Of a stretch of DNA of 33,260 bases, positions 23,425-31,475 are shown piece after piece. This stretch comes from Acidimicrobiaceae bacterium (lineage in GTDB: Bacteria > Actinomycetota > Acidimicrobiia > Acidimicrobiales > RAAP-2): NCBI GenBank assembly GCA_003163875.1, contig PLRK01000118.1:2998-36257 (forward strand). Reading direction: 5' to 3'. Both the position numbers and the translations under genes were made by a program. The notes under the pieces are model-generated. The model saw nothing but the letters and a program-made list of their open reading frames with translations, did not search any database and was not told the DNA's origin. The first letter of the stretch is position 1. Every line of letters begins with the position of its first letter.

Positions 23425-24700
23425 GGGGTTCTAGGAGCTCGGAGAATTCTCGATCTGATCGAGCAAGGAGGTTGAGTTCGCGCAGCCAGGTGACCTCGGA
23501 CCATTCGTCCATCGCGCTCACGAACTCGAGGGCGACGGCACTTTCGTCGGGGTCCCCCACACACTCGAACGGTTTGTGCTCGAGACCTACGCCAATGAGT
23601 GCGCGCAACTGCCCCTCGAGCGCGCGGTTGGCGAGAGGTTCGCTCTTGAAGATCGCCCGAAGTGCGGAGCGCGAAAGGAAGGGCGCGAGCATCAGATGTA
23701 TGAAGAGGCACTTGTCGCACACGCCGCACCATTCCTCAAACCGCTTGGTGCTGTCTTGGTGGAACGCGCGATTGCAACTTCGAAAGACGGCGTGGAATTG
23801 TGGCTGTCGAGCAAATTGCCGCGCCACCCACAACTCACTTCGATCTCGTAGGAAACTCGCAACACTCAGAACGTCACCGACCCGCTCGCGAACGGCGTTG
23901 GCGATGAGATCCTCGGCGACGAGAGACTTGCTCCACTGGTGATTGATGTCGCGGTCGCGCCAGCGCACATTCGGTTCGGAAGAGGAGTGTTCGTTGCTCA
24001 TGACGACTCCACCGCGTCCACTCGCAAGTGCCGCAAGGACTGCCAACAACGTCACCATCATCGTCACCGGGACGTGGCCATTGAAGAATTCACTGTCGCC
24101 CTTTAGAATCTGCGGGTCAATCTCTCGAGTGGCGCGAATGATTGGTAGACCACTCACCGCAGCGGTCCTTTCTAGAGGTTCGAAGCGGCCGCTCGATGGA
24201 CTCACGATGAAGAGTGATTGTTCGAGCGCTGGCGAGAGTTCAGTGACGCTCACGACCGAGTCGATGCCCCCGCCAAAAGGCGTGAGGACCCGATGTGGAT
24301 CGATCACGGGTGTGCGTCGTTGCACGCTCGTGCCGCCTTCGATGCGAGTGTCTTCGAGCGAAAGGTCGTTTCGATAGGCGAATTCACCCAGTCCGTCGAC
24401 CAGGGCCGCCTCGAAAAGAGCTCGACCGTATGCCCCCAGCGGTGTCGTACCGAGATCGATACACGAAGCTGCGCCAGCCTTGTAGTACGAAAGCCCAGCG
24501 ATCAAATACCAGAGTTCGGCGATTGATTGGGCGGCGGGATGGTCCAATCCATGCACGCCCTCGAACACGACGGATTCGCTGAATACGCGACCATCGAGCT
24601 CGTAGTTCGCTTCGAGGGACGTGTCGCCAACCTGCAGACCGAGATAGCGAAACATCGTGGCACGCTGTTTCACGAGTGGCGCTCGCCCATCAAGGGTCAT
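23387..24700 (-). CDS. murL: MurL-type UDP-MurNAc-L-Ala-L-Glu epimerase
   Basis: The 437-residue protein fits the MurL family. It has a PP-loop-like nucleotide motif (FGGGIDS at 142-148), the segment NEHSSSEPN (236-244) followed by INHQWSKS (252-259), and a cysteine cluster CGVCDKC (C325, C328, C331). MurL converts the terminal L-Glu of UDP-MurNAc-L-Ala-L-Glu to D-Glu in an ATP-dependent reaction, bypassing glutamate racemase MurI. The ATG at 24700 lies one base after the pgeF stop (TAA-C-ATG), and the gene overlaps murD2 by 38 bases. A second ATG at codon 16 could also start the protein. Assignment is from remembered family motifs; a database search would settle it. Confidence 0.8.
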   Translation of the reverse strand: MTLDGRAPLVKQRATMFRYLGLQVGDTSLEANYELDGRVFSESVVFEGVHGLDHPAAQSIAELWYLIAGLSYYKAGAASCIDLGTTPLGAYGRALFEAALVDGLGEFAYRNDLSLEDTRIEGGTSVQRRTPVIDPHRVLTPFGGGIDSVVSVTELSPALEQSLFIVSPSSGRFEPLERTAAVSGLPIIRATREIDPQILKGDSEFFNGHVPVTMMVTLLAVLAALASGRGGVVMSNEHSSSEPNVRWRDRDINHQWSKSLVAEDLIANAVRERVGDVLSVASFLRDRSELWVARQFARQPQFHAVFRSCNRAFHQDSTKRFEEWCGVCDKCLFIHLMLAPFLSRSALRAIFKSEPLANRALEGQLRALIGVGLEHKPFECVGDPDESAVALEFVSAMDEWSEVTWLRELNLLARSDREFSELLEPLGPSRVPAHWLR

Positions 24701-24701
24701 G

Positions 24702-25466
24702 TTACGACGACCTCTTCGCTACGAGCGCGAAGCGTCCACACGGTCGAAATGCTCGGTCGCTGAAGAAGGTAACGCCGCTATCGGTGCTTGCGGCGGCGAT
24801 CGCGACGTTGGCGTCGTTGAGTCCCAGCGCGAGCAGTTGGTGCGCCGCGACTCCTCGTAAGTCCAGGAATGAGCGATCACCGCTGCCGTTGATGATGGCG
24901 TTGGGGACGTGACGAAAAAGGTCAGCCACTTCGGGACCGACTTCGTAGTGGTCGCGAGAGATGGAGGGTCCGAGGAGTGCGTGAATGTTTCTGGACCCTG
25001 TGAACTTCCCTACGGCGTTCGAGATGACGCTACTTCGTAGTCCTCGCCATCCGGCGTGCACGACTGCGACGTGGTGGTCGTCGGCGAGAAGAATGGGCAC
25101 GCAATCGGCGACCAGTATCGCAAGGGCCACGTGGGGTGTAGAACAAAACAAGGCGTCGGCGTCGACGTCATCGTTACCGTTTGACGTCGACGCATCGAAC
25201 ACGCGATCACCATGCACTTGGTTCACGAAGAGCAGGCTGTCGATGGTCGCGCCGATTGCGCCCGCGACCCGTTGCCGGTTCTCGAGAACGTCGTGTTCAT
25301 CATCTCCAACGTGTAACGCCAGATTGAGCGAGGCGTACGGCCCCTCACTGACGCCACCGCTTCGATCCGTGAAGAATGCGTCAACGCCAAGTGGCGCGAA
25401 GCTCGGCACCGCGTGTACGCGCACAGCACCTCGTTGTTGCACGTCGAGAGTCAGTTCGACTGGCAC
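24702..25466 (-). CDS. pgeF: PgeF/YfiH family (peptidoglycan editing factor, laccase-domain)
   Basis: From a GTG at 25466 the protein is 254 residues. It carries the three metal-site motifs of the family: NQVHG (H85), ADCVPIL (C122) and HAGWRG (H137), with ALLGPSIS near the C-terminal half. E. coli PgeF removes wrongly incorporated residues at position 1 of the peptidoglycan stem (for example UDP-MurNAc-L-Ser); some relatives have been reported as laccases or purine-nucleoside enzymes. Its position in front of murL and murD2 strongly favours the cell-wall role. The start overlaps the end of zur by 16 bases; starts at 25442 or 25424 are possible. Confidence 0.87.
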   Translation of the reverse strand: MPVELTLDVQQRGAVRVHAVPSFAPLGVDAFFTDRSGGVSEGPYASLNLALHVGDDEHDVLENRQRVAGAIGATIDSLLFVNQVHGDRVFDASTSNGNDDVDADALFCSTPHVALAILVADCVPILLADDHHVAVVHAGWRGLRSSVISNAVGKFTGSRNIHALLGPSISRDHYEVGPEVADLFRHVPNAIINGSGDRSFLDLRGVAAHQLLALGLNDANVAIAAASTDSGVTFFSDRAFRPCGRFALVAKRSS

Positions 25467-25843
25467 GTTGAGCAGATTCCATTCAGTTCGAGCACGTGAC
25501 GTAAGTCGCCAAATCCATATTTCTCGCCAATGTCGTGCGCCCAGGATTCGAGTTCGGGCGCATCGACTTCGACCGCTGTCCCGCACGACCTGCAGGCCAG
25601 GTGGTGATGATGCACGTCGACGACGCATCGGCGATACAGCGCTTCACCCCGGTCCGTCATCACCACGTCCACCTCGCCGCCTTCAGTGAGCTTCTTCAAC
25701 TGCGTGTAGACCGTGGCGAGCGAGATTTGACCACCGTCCTTGACGATGAGAGCGTGAAGGTCCTGGGCGCTCACGAAGCCTTGGACTCCGCTCAGGACGC
25801 CGATCACCTCGCGTCGTTGCGCCGTATTTCGAGTCGAAGTCAC
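25451..25843 (-). CDS. zur: Fur-family regulator, probably zinc-responsive Zur
   Basis: The 130-residue protein has an N-terminal winged helix (about 1-75; SLATVYTQLKKL recognition region) and a C-terminal dimerisation domain. Two CxxC pairs (C84/C87 and C124/C127) form the structural zinc site, and a VHHHH run (78-81) contributes to the sensing site. It is divergent from a zinc ABC importer with two palindromic operators between them, which argues for Zur rather than Fur. The GTG at 25843 is preferred over a TTG at 25849: TAGGCT lies 6 bases before it, as for a leaderless transcript. It probably leads the operon zur-pgeF-murL-murD2. Confidence 0.88.
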   Translation of the reverse strand: MTSTRNTAQRREVIGVLSGVQGFVSAQDLHALIVKDGGQISLATVYTQLKKLTEGGEVDVVMTDRGEALYRRCVVDVHHHHLACRSCGTAVEVDAPELESWAHDIGEKYGFGDLRHVLELNGICSTCQSN

Positions 25844-25849
25844 GGGCAA

Positions 25850-25855
25850 AGCCTA
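25850..25855 (-). promoter_or_regulatory. -10 hexamer for leaderless zur
   Basis: TAGGCT on the minus strand lies exactly 6 bases before the GTG at 25843. It is the same hexamer and spacing as nadE. The nearest palindrome (25875-25887) is about 20 bases upstream, near the -35 zone. Confidence 0.45.
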
Positions 25856-25866
25856 GCGGGAGGGCC

Positions 25867-25895
25867 TTGCTTTCTAGAATGATTCTAAGTAAGTT
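25867..25895 (+). promoter_or_regulatory. Promoter of the zinc importer operon
   Basis: TTGCTT (25867-25872), a 17-base spacer and TAAGTT (25890-25895) place the transcript start at about 25902-25903, on the znuA ATG. The first operator fills the spacer and the second covers the start site, the expected geometry for repression. Confidence 0.6.
25875..25887. promoter_or_regulatory. Zur-type operator 1
   Basis: TAGAAT-G-ATTCTA is a perfect 13-base palindrome. Its core AATGATT matches the centre of known actinobacterial Zur boxes (GAAAATGATTTTC). It lies in the promoter spacer of znuA and upstream of zur. Confidence 0.65.
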
Positions 25896-25897
25896 AG

Positions 25898-25912
25898 TTG
25901 GAATGGTTCCAA
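25898..25912. promoter_or_regulatory. Zur-type operator 2
   Basis: TTGGAA-TGG-TTCCAA is a perfect palindrome whose centre lies 24 bases from that of operator 1. It overlaps the predicted transcription start and the znuA start codon. Confidence 0.5.
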
Positions 25913-26850
25913 AAAAGAGGCTCCTCGAGGATCGGCTTCGAAACGTTGTGATGACGATGGTGGCGGCGTCGAGTGTCGCGCTGACGCTGGTCGCCGCACC
26001 CGTTTCGGGTGCCAGCCGGTCAACGGTGATCCATGCGGTGGGGGCAGAGAACGAGTACGCGAACGTCATTTCCCAGATCGGCGGTCGTTACGTCGAGGTC
26101 CAAGCGGTGATGAGTAATCCCAACACCGATCCGCACACTTTCGAAGCGAGCACCAGCGTCGCTCAGGAAATTGCGAGTGCGAAACTCATCGTGCAAAACG
26201 GTGTGGGGTACGACGCCTTCATGAATCAGTTGGAGTCGGCCTCGCCGAGTTCTTCACGCAAGGTCCTGAGCGTCCAGTCACTGCTCGGGCTTTCGAACAA
26301 CACGAAAAATCCACACCTCTGGTACAAACCCACCACCATGCCGCTCGTCGCGCGCGCCATCGAGAAAGACCTGTCGAGCTTGGACCCGATCCACGCGTTG
26401 TACTTCGAGGCACGACTCACGTCGTTGCTCACGTCGCTCAAGAAACTCGACGCGGACATTTTGTCGTTTCGCTCGTCGCGCGCGGGCGTGAAGGTCGCCA
26501 CCACGGAACCCGTGGCGGATTATCTACTGCAGGCTCTGGGACTCGACAATGAGACGCCGTTTCCGTTTCAAGCGGACGTCATGAACGGCGTCGACCCGAG
26601 CCCCGAGGACATCTCGTTTCAACAACACCTGTTCACGTCGCACCTGGTCAAGGTGTTTTGTTACAACGCGCAAGTAAGCAGTCCGGTGACCCTGTCGCTG
26701 CGCGATCTCGCAATGACGTCGCATGTACCCGTCGTCGCGGTCTACGAGACGATGCCGACGCCTCACTTTGATTATCAAACGTGGATGATCGCCGAGATCA
26801 ATGCCATCGGAGAGGCGATTGAGCATCACACGTCGACAACGTCACTGTGA
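25903..26850 (+). CDS. znuA: Zinc ABC transporter substrate-binding protein
   Basis: From an ATG at 25903 the protein is 315 residues. The N-terminus is a Sec signal peptide (basic region with PKKR, hydrophobic stretch about 15-34, likely cleavage after SGA at about 37). The mature part is a ZnuA/TroA-type (PF01297) binding protein with metal ligands in NTDPHTFE (H78) and NPHLWYKP (H138) plus the family segment TTEPVADYLLQALGL. There is no lipobox cysteine and no histidine-rich loop. An upstream ATG at 25867 would lie inside the promoter, so 25903 is preferred. It delivers zinc (possibly manganese) to the ZnuBC complex; the flanking Zur-type sites favour zinc. Confidence 0.9.
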   Translation: MVPKKRLLEDRLRNVVMTMVAASSVALTLVAAPVSGASRSTVIHAVGAENEYANVISQIGGRYVEVQAVMSNPNTDPHTFEASTSVAQEIASAKLIVQNGVGYDAFMNQLESASPSSSRKVLSVQSLLGLSNNTKNPHLWYKPTTMPLVARAIEKDLSSLDPIHALYFEARLTSLLTSLKKLDADILSFRSSRAGVKVATTEPVADYLLQALGLDNETPFPFQADVMNGVDPSPEDISFQQHLFTSHLVKVFCYNAQVSSPVTLSLRDLAMTSHVPVVAVYETMPTPHFDYQTWMIAEINAIGEAIEHHTSTTSL

Positions 26851-26866
26851 TGAGAAGGTAGGACGC

Positions 26867-27685
26867 ATGGTCGGTATTGATCTGCTCAAGGTAGAGGGAT
26901 TGGACGTCTCGATTGCGGGGCGGATGATTCTGCGTGACGTTAATTTTCGCATCGACCATGGTGAGTTCACTGGCTTAATCGGATCGAACGGCGCCGGAAA
27001 GACCACGTTGTTGCGGGTCATCCTCGGGGTGCAAGAGGCGACTCGCGGTCGAGTCAGCGTGCACGGTCAAACACTGACGCGATCGAATAGTTCGGTGGGC
27101 TACGTGCCACAGAAGGTGTTGTTCGAACCGGATTTGCCCGTGAGGGTTCGCGACTTCGTGGCCTTGGGACTTGATGGCGGCACGTTCGGTGTCGCGCGGC
27201 GCAGCCGACACAGTTTCGAGCTCGTCGACGAGATGCTCGAAGCGGTCGAAGCGTCCAAGCTTTCCAACCGACGAATTGGTTCACTCTCGGGGGGCGAGCA
27301 ACAACGAGTCCTAGTCGCACACGCGCTCGTGCGAAAACCCGAACTTCTCTTGCTCGACGAGCCGTTGGCGAGCCTTGATCCGGGCAGTGCGCAAGAAATC
27401 ATCCAACTCCTGCATACGGTTGTCGTCAAACAACAAGTAGCGGTTCTTATGTCCGCGCACGAGATGAATCCTCTGTTGCCCGTCATGGACCGTGTCGTCT
27501 ACGTCGCGAACGGTCGCGTAGCGAGCGGCACGACTGAAGAGGTGGTTCGCAGCGACGTGTTGAGCGAGTTGTACGGGCACCACGTAGACGTCGTACGGGT
27601 GCACGGTCGAGTCCTCGTCGTCGCCGGCGAGGGCGATCACACGAAGTCGACGCTGGCTGACCATCCCGCCGTCATCGTCGAATAG
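26867..27685 (+). CDS. znuC: Zinc ABC transporter ATP-binding protein
   Basis: The 272-residue ATPase has Walker A GSNGAGKTT (39-47), Q-loop YVPQK, signature LSGGEQQR, Walker B LLLLDEP and the H-loop histidine in MSAHE. The ATG at 26867 follows AGGTAGGA and lies 16 bases after the znuA stop. It powers import through the two permeases encoded downstream. Confidence 0.95.
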   Translation: MVGIDLLKVEGLDVSIAGRMILRDVNFRIDHGEFTGLIGSNGAGKTTLLRVILGVQEATRGRVSVHGQTLTRSNSSVGYVPQKVLFEPDLPVRVRDFVALGLDGGTFGVARRSRHSFELVDEMLEAVEASKLSNRRIGSLSGGEQQRVLVAHALVRKPELLLLDEPLASLDPGSAQEIIQLLHTVVVKQQVAVLMSAHEMNPLLPVMDRVVYVANGRVASGTTEEVVRSDVLSELYGHHVDVVRVHGRVLVVAGEGDHTKSTLADHPAVIVE

Positions 27686-27687
27686 TC

Positions 27688-28596
27688 GTGCACTTCATCT
27701 TTGAGCCAGGTTTTTTTTCAAACACGACGGTTCGCACCGCCCTCGTGCTTGGTCTGTTGGTGTCGGTCGTTTCCGCGGCGATCGGCGTCTTCACGGTCGT
27801 GCGGGGTCAGTCATTCGCTGGACACGCACTGACTGACGTGGCGACCGCTGGCGGAGCGGGAGCATCCCTCGCCGTTATCTCCCCCCTCATCGGGTTCATC
27901 GGCGGTGGCGTTTTGGGCGCGGGCGCCATGGACGCCATTGGCGTGCAGCGCGTCAAGGGGCGCGACATCGCGACCGGTGTCGTGCTCGGCGCAGCGACCG
28001 GTCTCTCGGCGCTGTTTTTGTACCTCGTCACGCTGCAAACCTCAACGACTGGCTCGACCCAGACCATTCTCTTCGGTTCGGTGTTCACCGTCGAGCCTTC
28101 CACGTTGCCCGACGCGCTGTGGTTGACCGCGCTGGTCCTCGCGACGCTGTTCATTATTCGACGCCCCCTCATGATGAGTTCGATAAGCCCTGAGCTCGCC
28201 CAGTCACGCGGCGTGCGACTCCGGTTGGTGGGCTTGACGTTCATGGTGATGTTGGCGGTTGCCGTCGGGCTGTCGGCGATCGTCATTGGCTCGATTCTTT
28301 CGACGGCGTTGCTGATCGGACCCCCGGCGAGTGCGCTCAAGTTTTCGAACCGTTTCTCGACCGCTGTCGTGTTCGCGTCAGTGCTCGGCACACTCGCGAC
28401 GTGGCTCGGCATCATTCTCGCCTACGACAGTTACTACTGGTCCGCGTCGCATCGAGGACTGCCGGTGAGTTTCTTCGTCGTCTCTCTCGTCGTGGCACAG
28501 TTCGTCGTCGCGAACGTACTCGCGCAGCGACGACGTGTGCGCGTCGTACACGCGACTGAACACCACGCGACTCCTGAACAAGTCGGTTGGATCTAG
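27688..28596 (+). CDS. znuB: Zinc ABC transporter permease 1 (ABC-3 family)
   Basis: The 302-residue membrane protein has about eight hydrophobic helices and the ABC-3 family motifs VVRGQSFAGHALTDVATAGGAGASL and the cytoplasmic-loop segment PLMMSSISPELAQSRGVRL. The GTG at 27688 begins 2 bases after the znuC stop, indicating one transcript. The C-terminus is longer and more basic than in the second permease (AQRRRVRVVHATEHH). Confidence 0.92.
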   Translation: MHFIFEPGFFSNTTVRTALVLGLLVSVVSAAIGVFTVVRGQSFAGHALTDVATAGGAGASLAVISPLIGFIGGGVLGAGAMDAIGVQRVKGRDIATGVVLGAATGLSALFLYLVTLQTSTTGSTQTILFGSVFTVEPSTLPDALWLTALVLATLFIIRRPLMMSSISPELAQSRGVRLRLVGLTFMVMLAVAVGLSAIVIGSILSTALLIGPPASALKFSNRFSTAVVFASVLGTLATWLGIILAYDSYYWSASHRGLPVSFFVVSLVVAQFVVANVLAQRRRVRVVHATEHHATPEQVGWI

Positions 28597-29405
28597 TGTT
28601 CTCGAGTTTCATGACCAATGCCTGGATTAGCGGCACGGTGATCGCGACGCTCGTGGGTGTCGTAGGTTTTTTCGTCGTCATGCGCGCGTCGTCCTTCGCC
28701 GCCCACGCGATACCCAATGGTGCGTTCGCCGGCGCGGCGGGCGCCAATTTGGTCGGGATCAATCCATTGTTCGGACTCGTGATCTTCGCGCTCGGTGCAG
28801 CGTTGGGTATTGGCTATTCCAGTAGGCGCACGAGGAGTGACGTGGCGACCGCGCTCGCGCTCGTCATGATGTTGGCCCTGGGGGCGGCATTCCTCGCGAC
28901 CAGTAACGAATACGAACCGGCAATCAACGCGTTGCTCTTCGGTGAGATCCTCGGCGTCAGCTCGAGTGAGATCGTGCCGGTCATGGTGCTGGCGGTCGTC
29001 TGCGCGCTGGGTCTGGCCGTTTTGTATCGCCCGCTCTTGATGAGTTCGATCTCCTCGGAGCTCGCGGTGGCCCAGGGTGTGAACGTCGCGCTCATCGACG
29101 TACTGTTCTTGGTCGTGCTCGCCCTCTCCTCGGCGCTCGCGGTACCGGTCGTGGGGGCGCTATTGACGTTCTCGCTCACGATTGGCCCCCCGGCGGCGGC
29201 GCGACTCCTCACGAACCGTCCTCACCGAGCCCTCGCGTGTTCGATGCTTCTGTCACTGCTCACGCTGTGGGCGGCGATTGCGAGTTCGTACTGGTCGAAC
29301 CTTCCCATCGGGTTCTTCGTCGGAACCTTCAGTGCACTTGTCTATCTCCTCGCACGTACCTGGGACACGACGCGTAATCGACGCCTCGCGCGCACCGTTG
29401 CCTAA
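28596..29405 (+). CDS. znuB: Zinc ABC transporter permease 2 (ABC-3 family)
   Basis: The 269-residue homologue of the first permease has the same motifs (VVMRASSFAAHAIPNGAFAGAAGANL; PLLMSSISSELAVAQGVNV) and seven to eight helices. The GTG overlaps the previous stop by one base (TAGTG); a TTG nine bases earlier is possible. With one ATPase and two different permeases, the channel may be a heterodimer, or the permeases may be alternative homodimers. Confidence 0.9.
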   Translation: MFSSFMTNAWISGTVIATLVGVVGFFVVMRASSFAAHAIPNGAFAGAAGANLVGINPLFGLVIFALGAALGIGYSSRRTRSDVATALALVMMLALGAAFLATSNEYEPAINALLFGEILGVSSSEIVPVMVLAVVCALGLAVLYRPLLMSSISSELAVAQGVNVALIDVLFLVVLALSSALAVPVVGALLTFSLTIGPPAAARLLTNRPHRALACSMLLSLLTLWAAIASSYWSNLPIGFFVGTFSALVYLLARTWDTTRNRRLARTVA

Positions 29406-29408
29406 CCT
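29403..29408 (+). promoter_or_regulatory. -10 hexamer for leaderless tilS
   Basis: TAACCT overlaps the stop codon of the second zinc permease and lies exactly 6 bases before the GTG at 29415. It would let tilS escape zinc control. Confidence 0.4.
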
Positions 29409-29414
29409 GAGGGC

Positions 29415-30299
29415 GTGAACCTCGAAGGGACGCTTCTCGCGCAATCGCACTTTCCCGCGGCGCCCGCGAGCGTCGACGTGGCCGTGTCGGGTGGACCGGA
29501 CTCCCTCGGGCTCTTGCTGTTGGCCGTGCGCGCAGGACTTCTTGTGCACGTGCACCACGTGGACCATCACGTTCGTCCAACCAGCACCGATGAATCGCGT
29601 CACGTCCGAGCAATCTGTGAACGGCTGGGCGTGCCGATCACCTGTCATGACGTGCACGTCGCGCCGGGAGGGAACTTCGAGTCGCGAGCGAGAAGCGCTC
29701 GTCGTAGCGTGTTGCCCGACGGTGCGCTGACGGGCCACACCATGGATGACCTCGCCGAGACGGTGCTGCTCAACATGATGCGTGGCGCCGGCGTGGACGG
29801 GCTCTCGCCTATGGTCGCCGACCCGAGCAAACCACTTCGCGACGTGCGCCGCAGCGACCTGCATTATTACGTCGCACAGTCCGTGTTCGTGCCGATCTAC
29901 GACGAGTCCAACGAGGACCCGGCATTTCTTCGAAATCGCGTTCGCCACGAGTTATTGCCCGTGATGTGTGACATCGCCGGGCGCGACATCGTCCCATTGC
30001 TCGCGCGCCAAGCGTCAGTCATCTACGAGGATCGGCGTTGGCTCGAACGCGCGAGCCTTCCTGACCTCGGCCTGGAGATCGACGACGTCGACTGTCGGGA
30101 CCTTCGCGACTGGGAACCGGCGCGTCTACGACGCTGGCTGCGGGCGCGCCTCAGTCATCACGACGCCGACGGCACGCACCCGCCTTCTTCCGACGAAGTC
30201 GACCGAGCCATGACCGTGATCCGAGGCGACGTGGTCGCGACCGAACTCGCCGGTGGTGCACGTCTCTCGCGGAGCGGACAACGGCTCACACTCGACTAG
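29415..30299 (+). CDS. tilS: tRNA(Ile)-lysidine synthase
   Basis: The 294-residue N-type PP-loop ATPase has SGGPDS at 25-30, followed by VHHVDHHVR and LTGHTMDDLAETVLLNMMRGAG, and DESNEDPAFLRNRVRHELLP. It changes C34 of the AUA-reading tRNA-Ile to lysidine. It is short for the family, keeping the catalytic domain and a small C-terminal extension but lacking the large C-terminal domains of E. coli TilS, as is usual in Actinobacteria. It starts the tilS-hpt-fol group. Confidence 0.93.
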   Translation: MNLEGTLLAQSHFPAAPASVDVAVSGGPDSLGLLLLAVRAGLLVHVHHVDHHVRPTSTDESRHVRAICERLGVPITCHDVHVAPGGNFESRARSARRSVLPDGALTGHTMDDLAETVLLNMMRGAGVDGLSPMVADPSKPLRDVRRSDLHYYVAQSVFVPIYDESNEDPAFLRNRVRHELLPVMCDIAGRDIVPLLARQASVIYEDRRWLERASLPDLGLEIDDVDCRDLRDWEPARLRRWLRARLSHHDADGTHPPSSDEVDRAMTVIRGDVVATELAGGARLSRSGQRLTLD

Positions 30300-30308
30300 T
30301 CACTCCAC

Positions 30309-30314
30309 TACTGT
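30309..30314 (+). promoter_or_regulatory. -10 hexamer for leaderless hpt
   Basis: TACTGT lies exactly 6 bases before the ATG at 30321, with no Shine-Dalgarno. Confidence 0.4.
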
Positions 30315-30320
30315 CGAAGT

Positions 30321-30890
30321 ATGAGTCAACATTCGCCCCAAGACTTCACCGCACATTGGGCGCAAGACGAACTCGGTGACGTCGTGGTCTCGGCGAAGGA
30401 AGTGCACGATCGCGTCTGCGAACTCGGCGAGCAGATAACGCAGGATTACGCCGAACGCCCGCTGCTGCTGGTGTGCGTCCTCAAGGGAGCCGTCAACTTC
30501 ATGGCCGATCTGATGCGAGCGATCGAATTACCAGTAGAAGTCGACTTCATGGCGGTGTCGTCGTATGGCGCAGCGACCAAGACGAGCGGCGTGGTGCGGA
30601 TCGTGAAGGACCTCGACGTCGATCTCGAAGGTCGTGACGTGCTGATTGTCGAAGACGTCGTCGATTCAGGACTCACTCTCAATTACCTGCGCCAGTATCT
30701 CGGAGCTCGTAGCCCGAAAAGTCTTGAGGTTTGCGCCCTTCTATTGAAGGAAGGCGAGCAGCGCGTCGAACAATCATTGAAGTACGTCGGATTCAGTATC
30801 CCCTCAACCTTCGTGGTTGGCTACGGACTTGACGTCAATGAGCGCTATCGCAACCTCGACGGGATCTATACCTTTGTCGGGAAAGCCTAA
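30321..30890 (+). CDS. hpt: Hypoxanthine phosphoribosyltransferase
   Basis: The 189-residue purine salvage enzyme (hypoxanthine or guanine plus PRPP) has the PRPP-binding signature VEDVVDSGLT (110-119), the early VLKGAVNF loop and the C-terminal VGYGLDVNERYRNLDGIY. It follows tilS as in most Actinobacteria, but the next gene is folE rather than ftsH. Confidence 0.95.
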   Translation: MSQHSPQDFTAHWAQDELGDVVVSAKEVHDRVCELGEQITQDYAERPLLLVCVLKGAVNFMADLMRAIELPVEVDFMAVSSYGAATKTSGVVRIVKDLDVDLEGRDVLIVEDVVDSGLTLNYLRQYLGARSPKSLEVCALLLKEGEQRVEQSLKYVGFSIPSTFVVGYGLDVNERYRNLDGIYTFVGKA

Positions 30891-30893
30891 GTC

Positions 30894-31475
30894 GTGGTCG
30901 ACCGCGATCGCGTCCAAGTCCTCATTCGTGAACTTCTTGATGCGATTGGTGAGGATCCAACGCGCGAAGGTCTGCGTGAGACGCCTCGCAGAGTCGCGGA
31001 CATGTACGTCGAGTTGTTCGAAGGCATAGAGGCGGATCCGGGTGAGCACCTACGCACCGTTTTTGAAGCGGGTCACGACGAGATGGTCATGGTCAGAGAT
31101 ATTCCGTTCACGTCGCTCTGCGAACATCATCTCGTGCCCTTCACTGGACTCGCGCACTTGGCGTACCTGCCGGGTGTCGAAGGGAAGATCACGGGACTCT
31201 CGAAGATGGCGCGCCTCGTCGAAGGATTCGCTCGTCGCTTGCAGGTCCAAGAACGCATGACCACCGAGATCGTCGAAGCGATGGAGCGCGAACTCAACCC
31301 CAAGGGATCGATTGTCGTCATCGAGGCGGAGCATTTTTGTATGTCCATGCGGGGCGTCAAGAAGTCCGGCACGACGACTGTCACCTCGGCGGTGCGCGGC
31401 GTGTTCCGCGACGACGCTTCCTACCGCGCCGAGGCACTCCAGTACATCCATCAGCGAAGGTCCACGTGGCGCTGA
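30894..31475 (+). CDS. folE: GTP cyclohydrolase I
   Basis: The 193-residue enzyme makes the first intermediate of folate synthesis (dihydroneopterin triphosphate) from GTP. Zinc ligands are C76 and H79 (SLCEHHLVPF) and C149 (EAEHFCMSMRG). GKITGLSKMARLV is the family signature. The start is a GTG 3 bases after the hpt stop. The zinc dependence is notable beside a zinc uptake operon, but folE itself shows no Zur-type site. Confidence 0.96.
   Translation: MVDRDRVQVLIRELLDAIGEDPTREGLRETPRRVADMYVELFEGIEADPGEHLRTVFEAGHDEMVMVRDIPFTSLCEHHLVPFTGLAHLAYLPGVEGKITGLSKMARLVEGFARRLQVQERMTTEIVEAMERELNPKGSIVVIEAEHFCMSMRGVKKSGTTTVTSAVRGVFRDDASYRAEALQYIHQRRSTWR

Noticed and set aside
31337..31465. N-terminal extension of dihydropteroate synthase
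   Set aside because: It lies within folE in another frame and is Arg/His-rich; the family N-terminus begins at the GTG at 31466.
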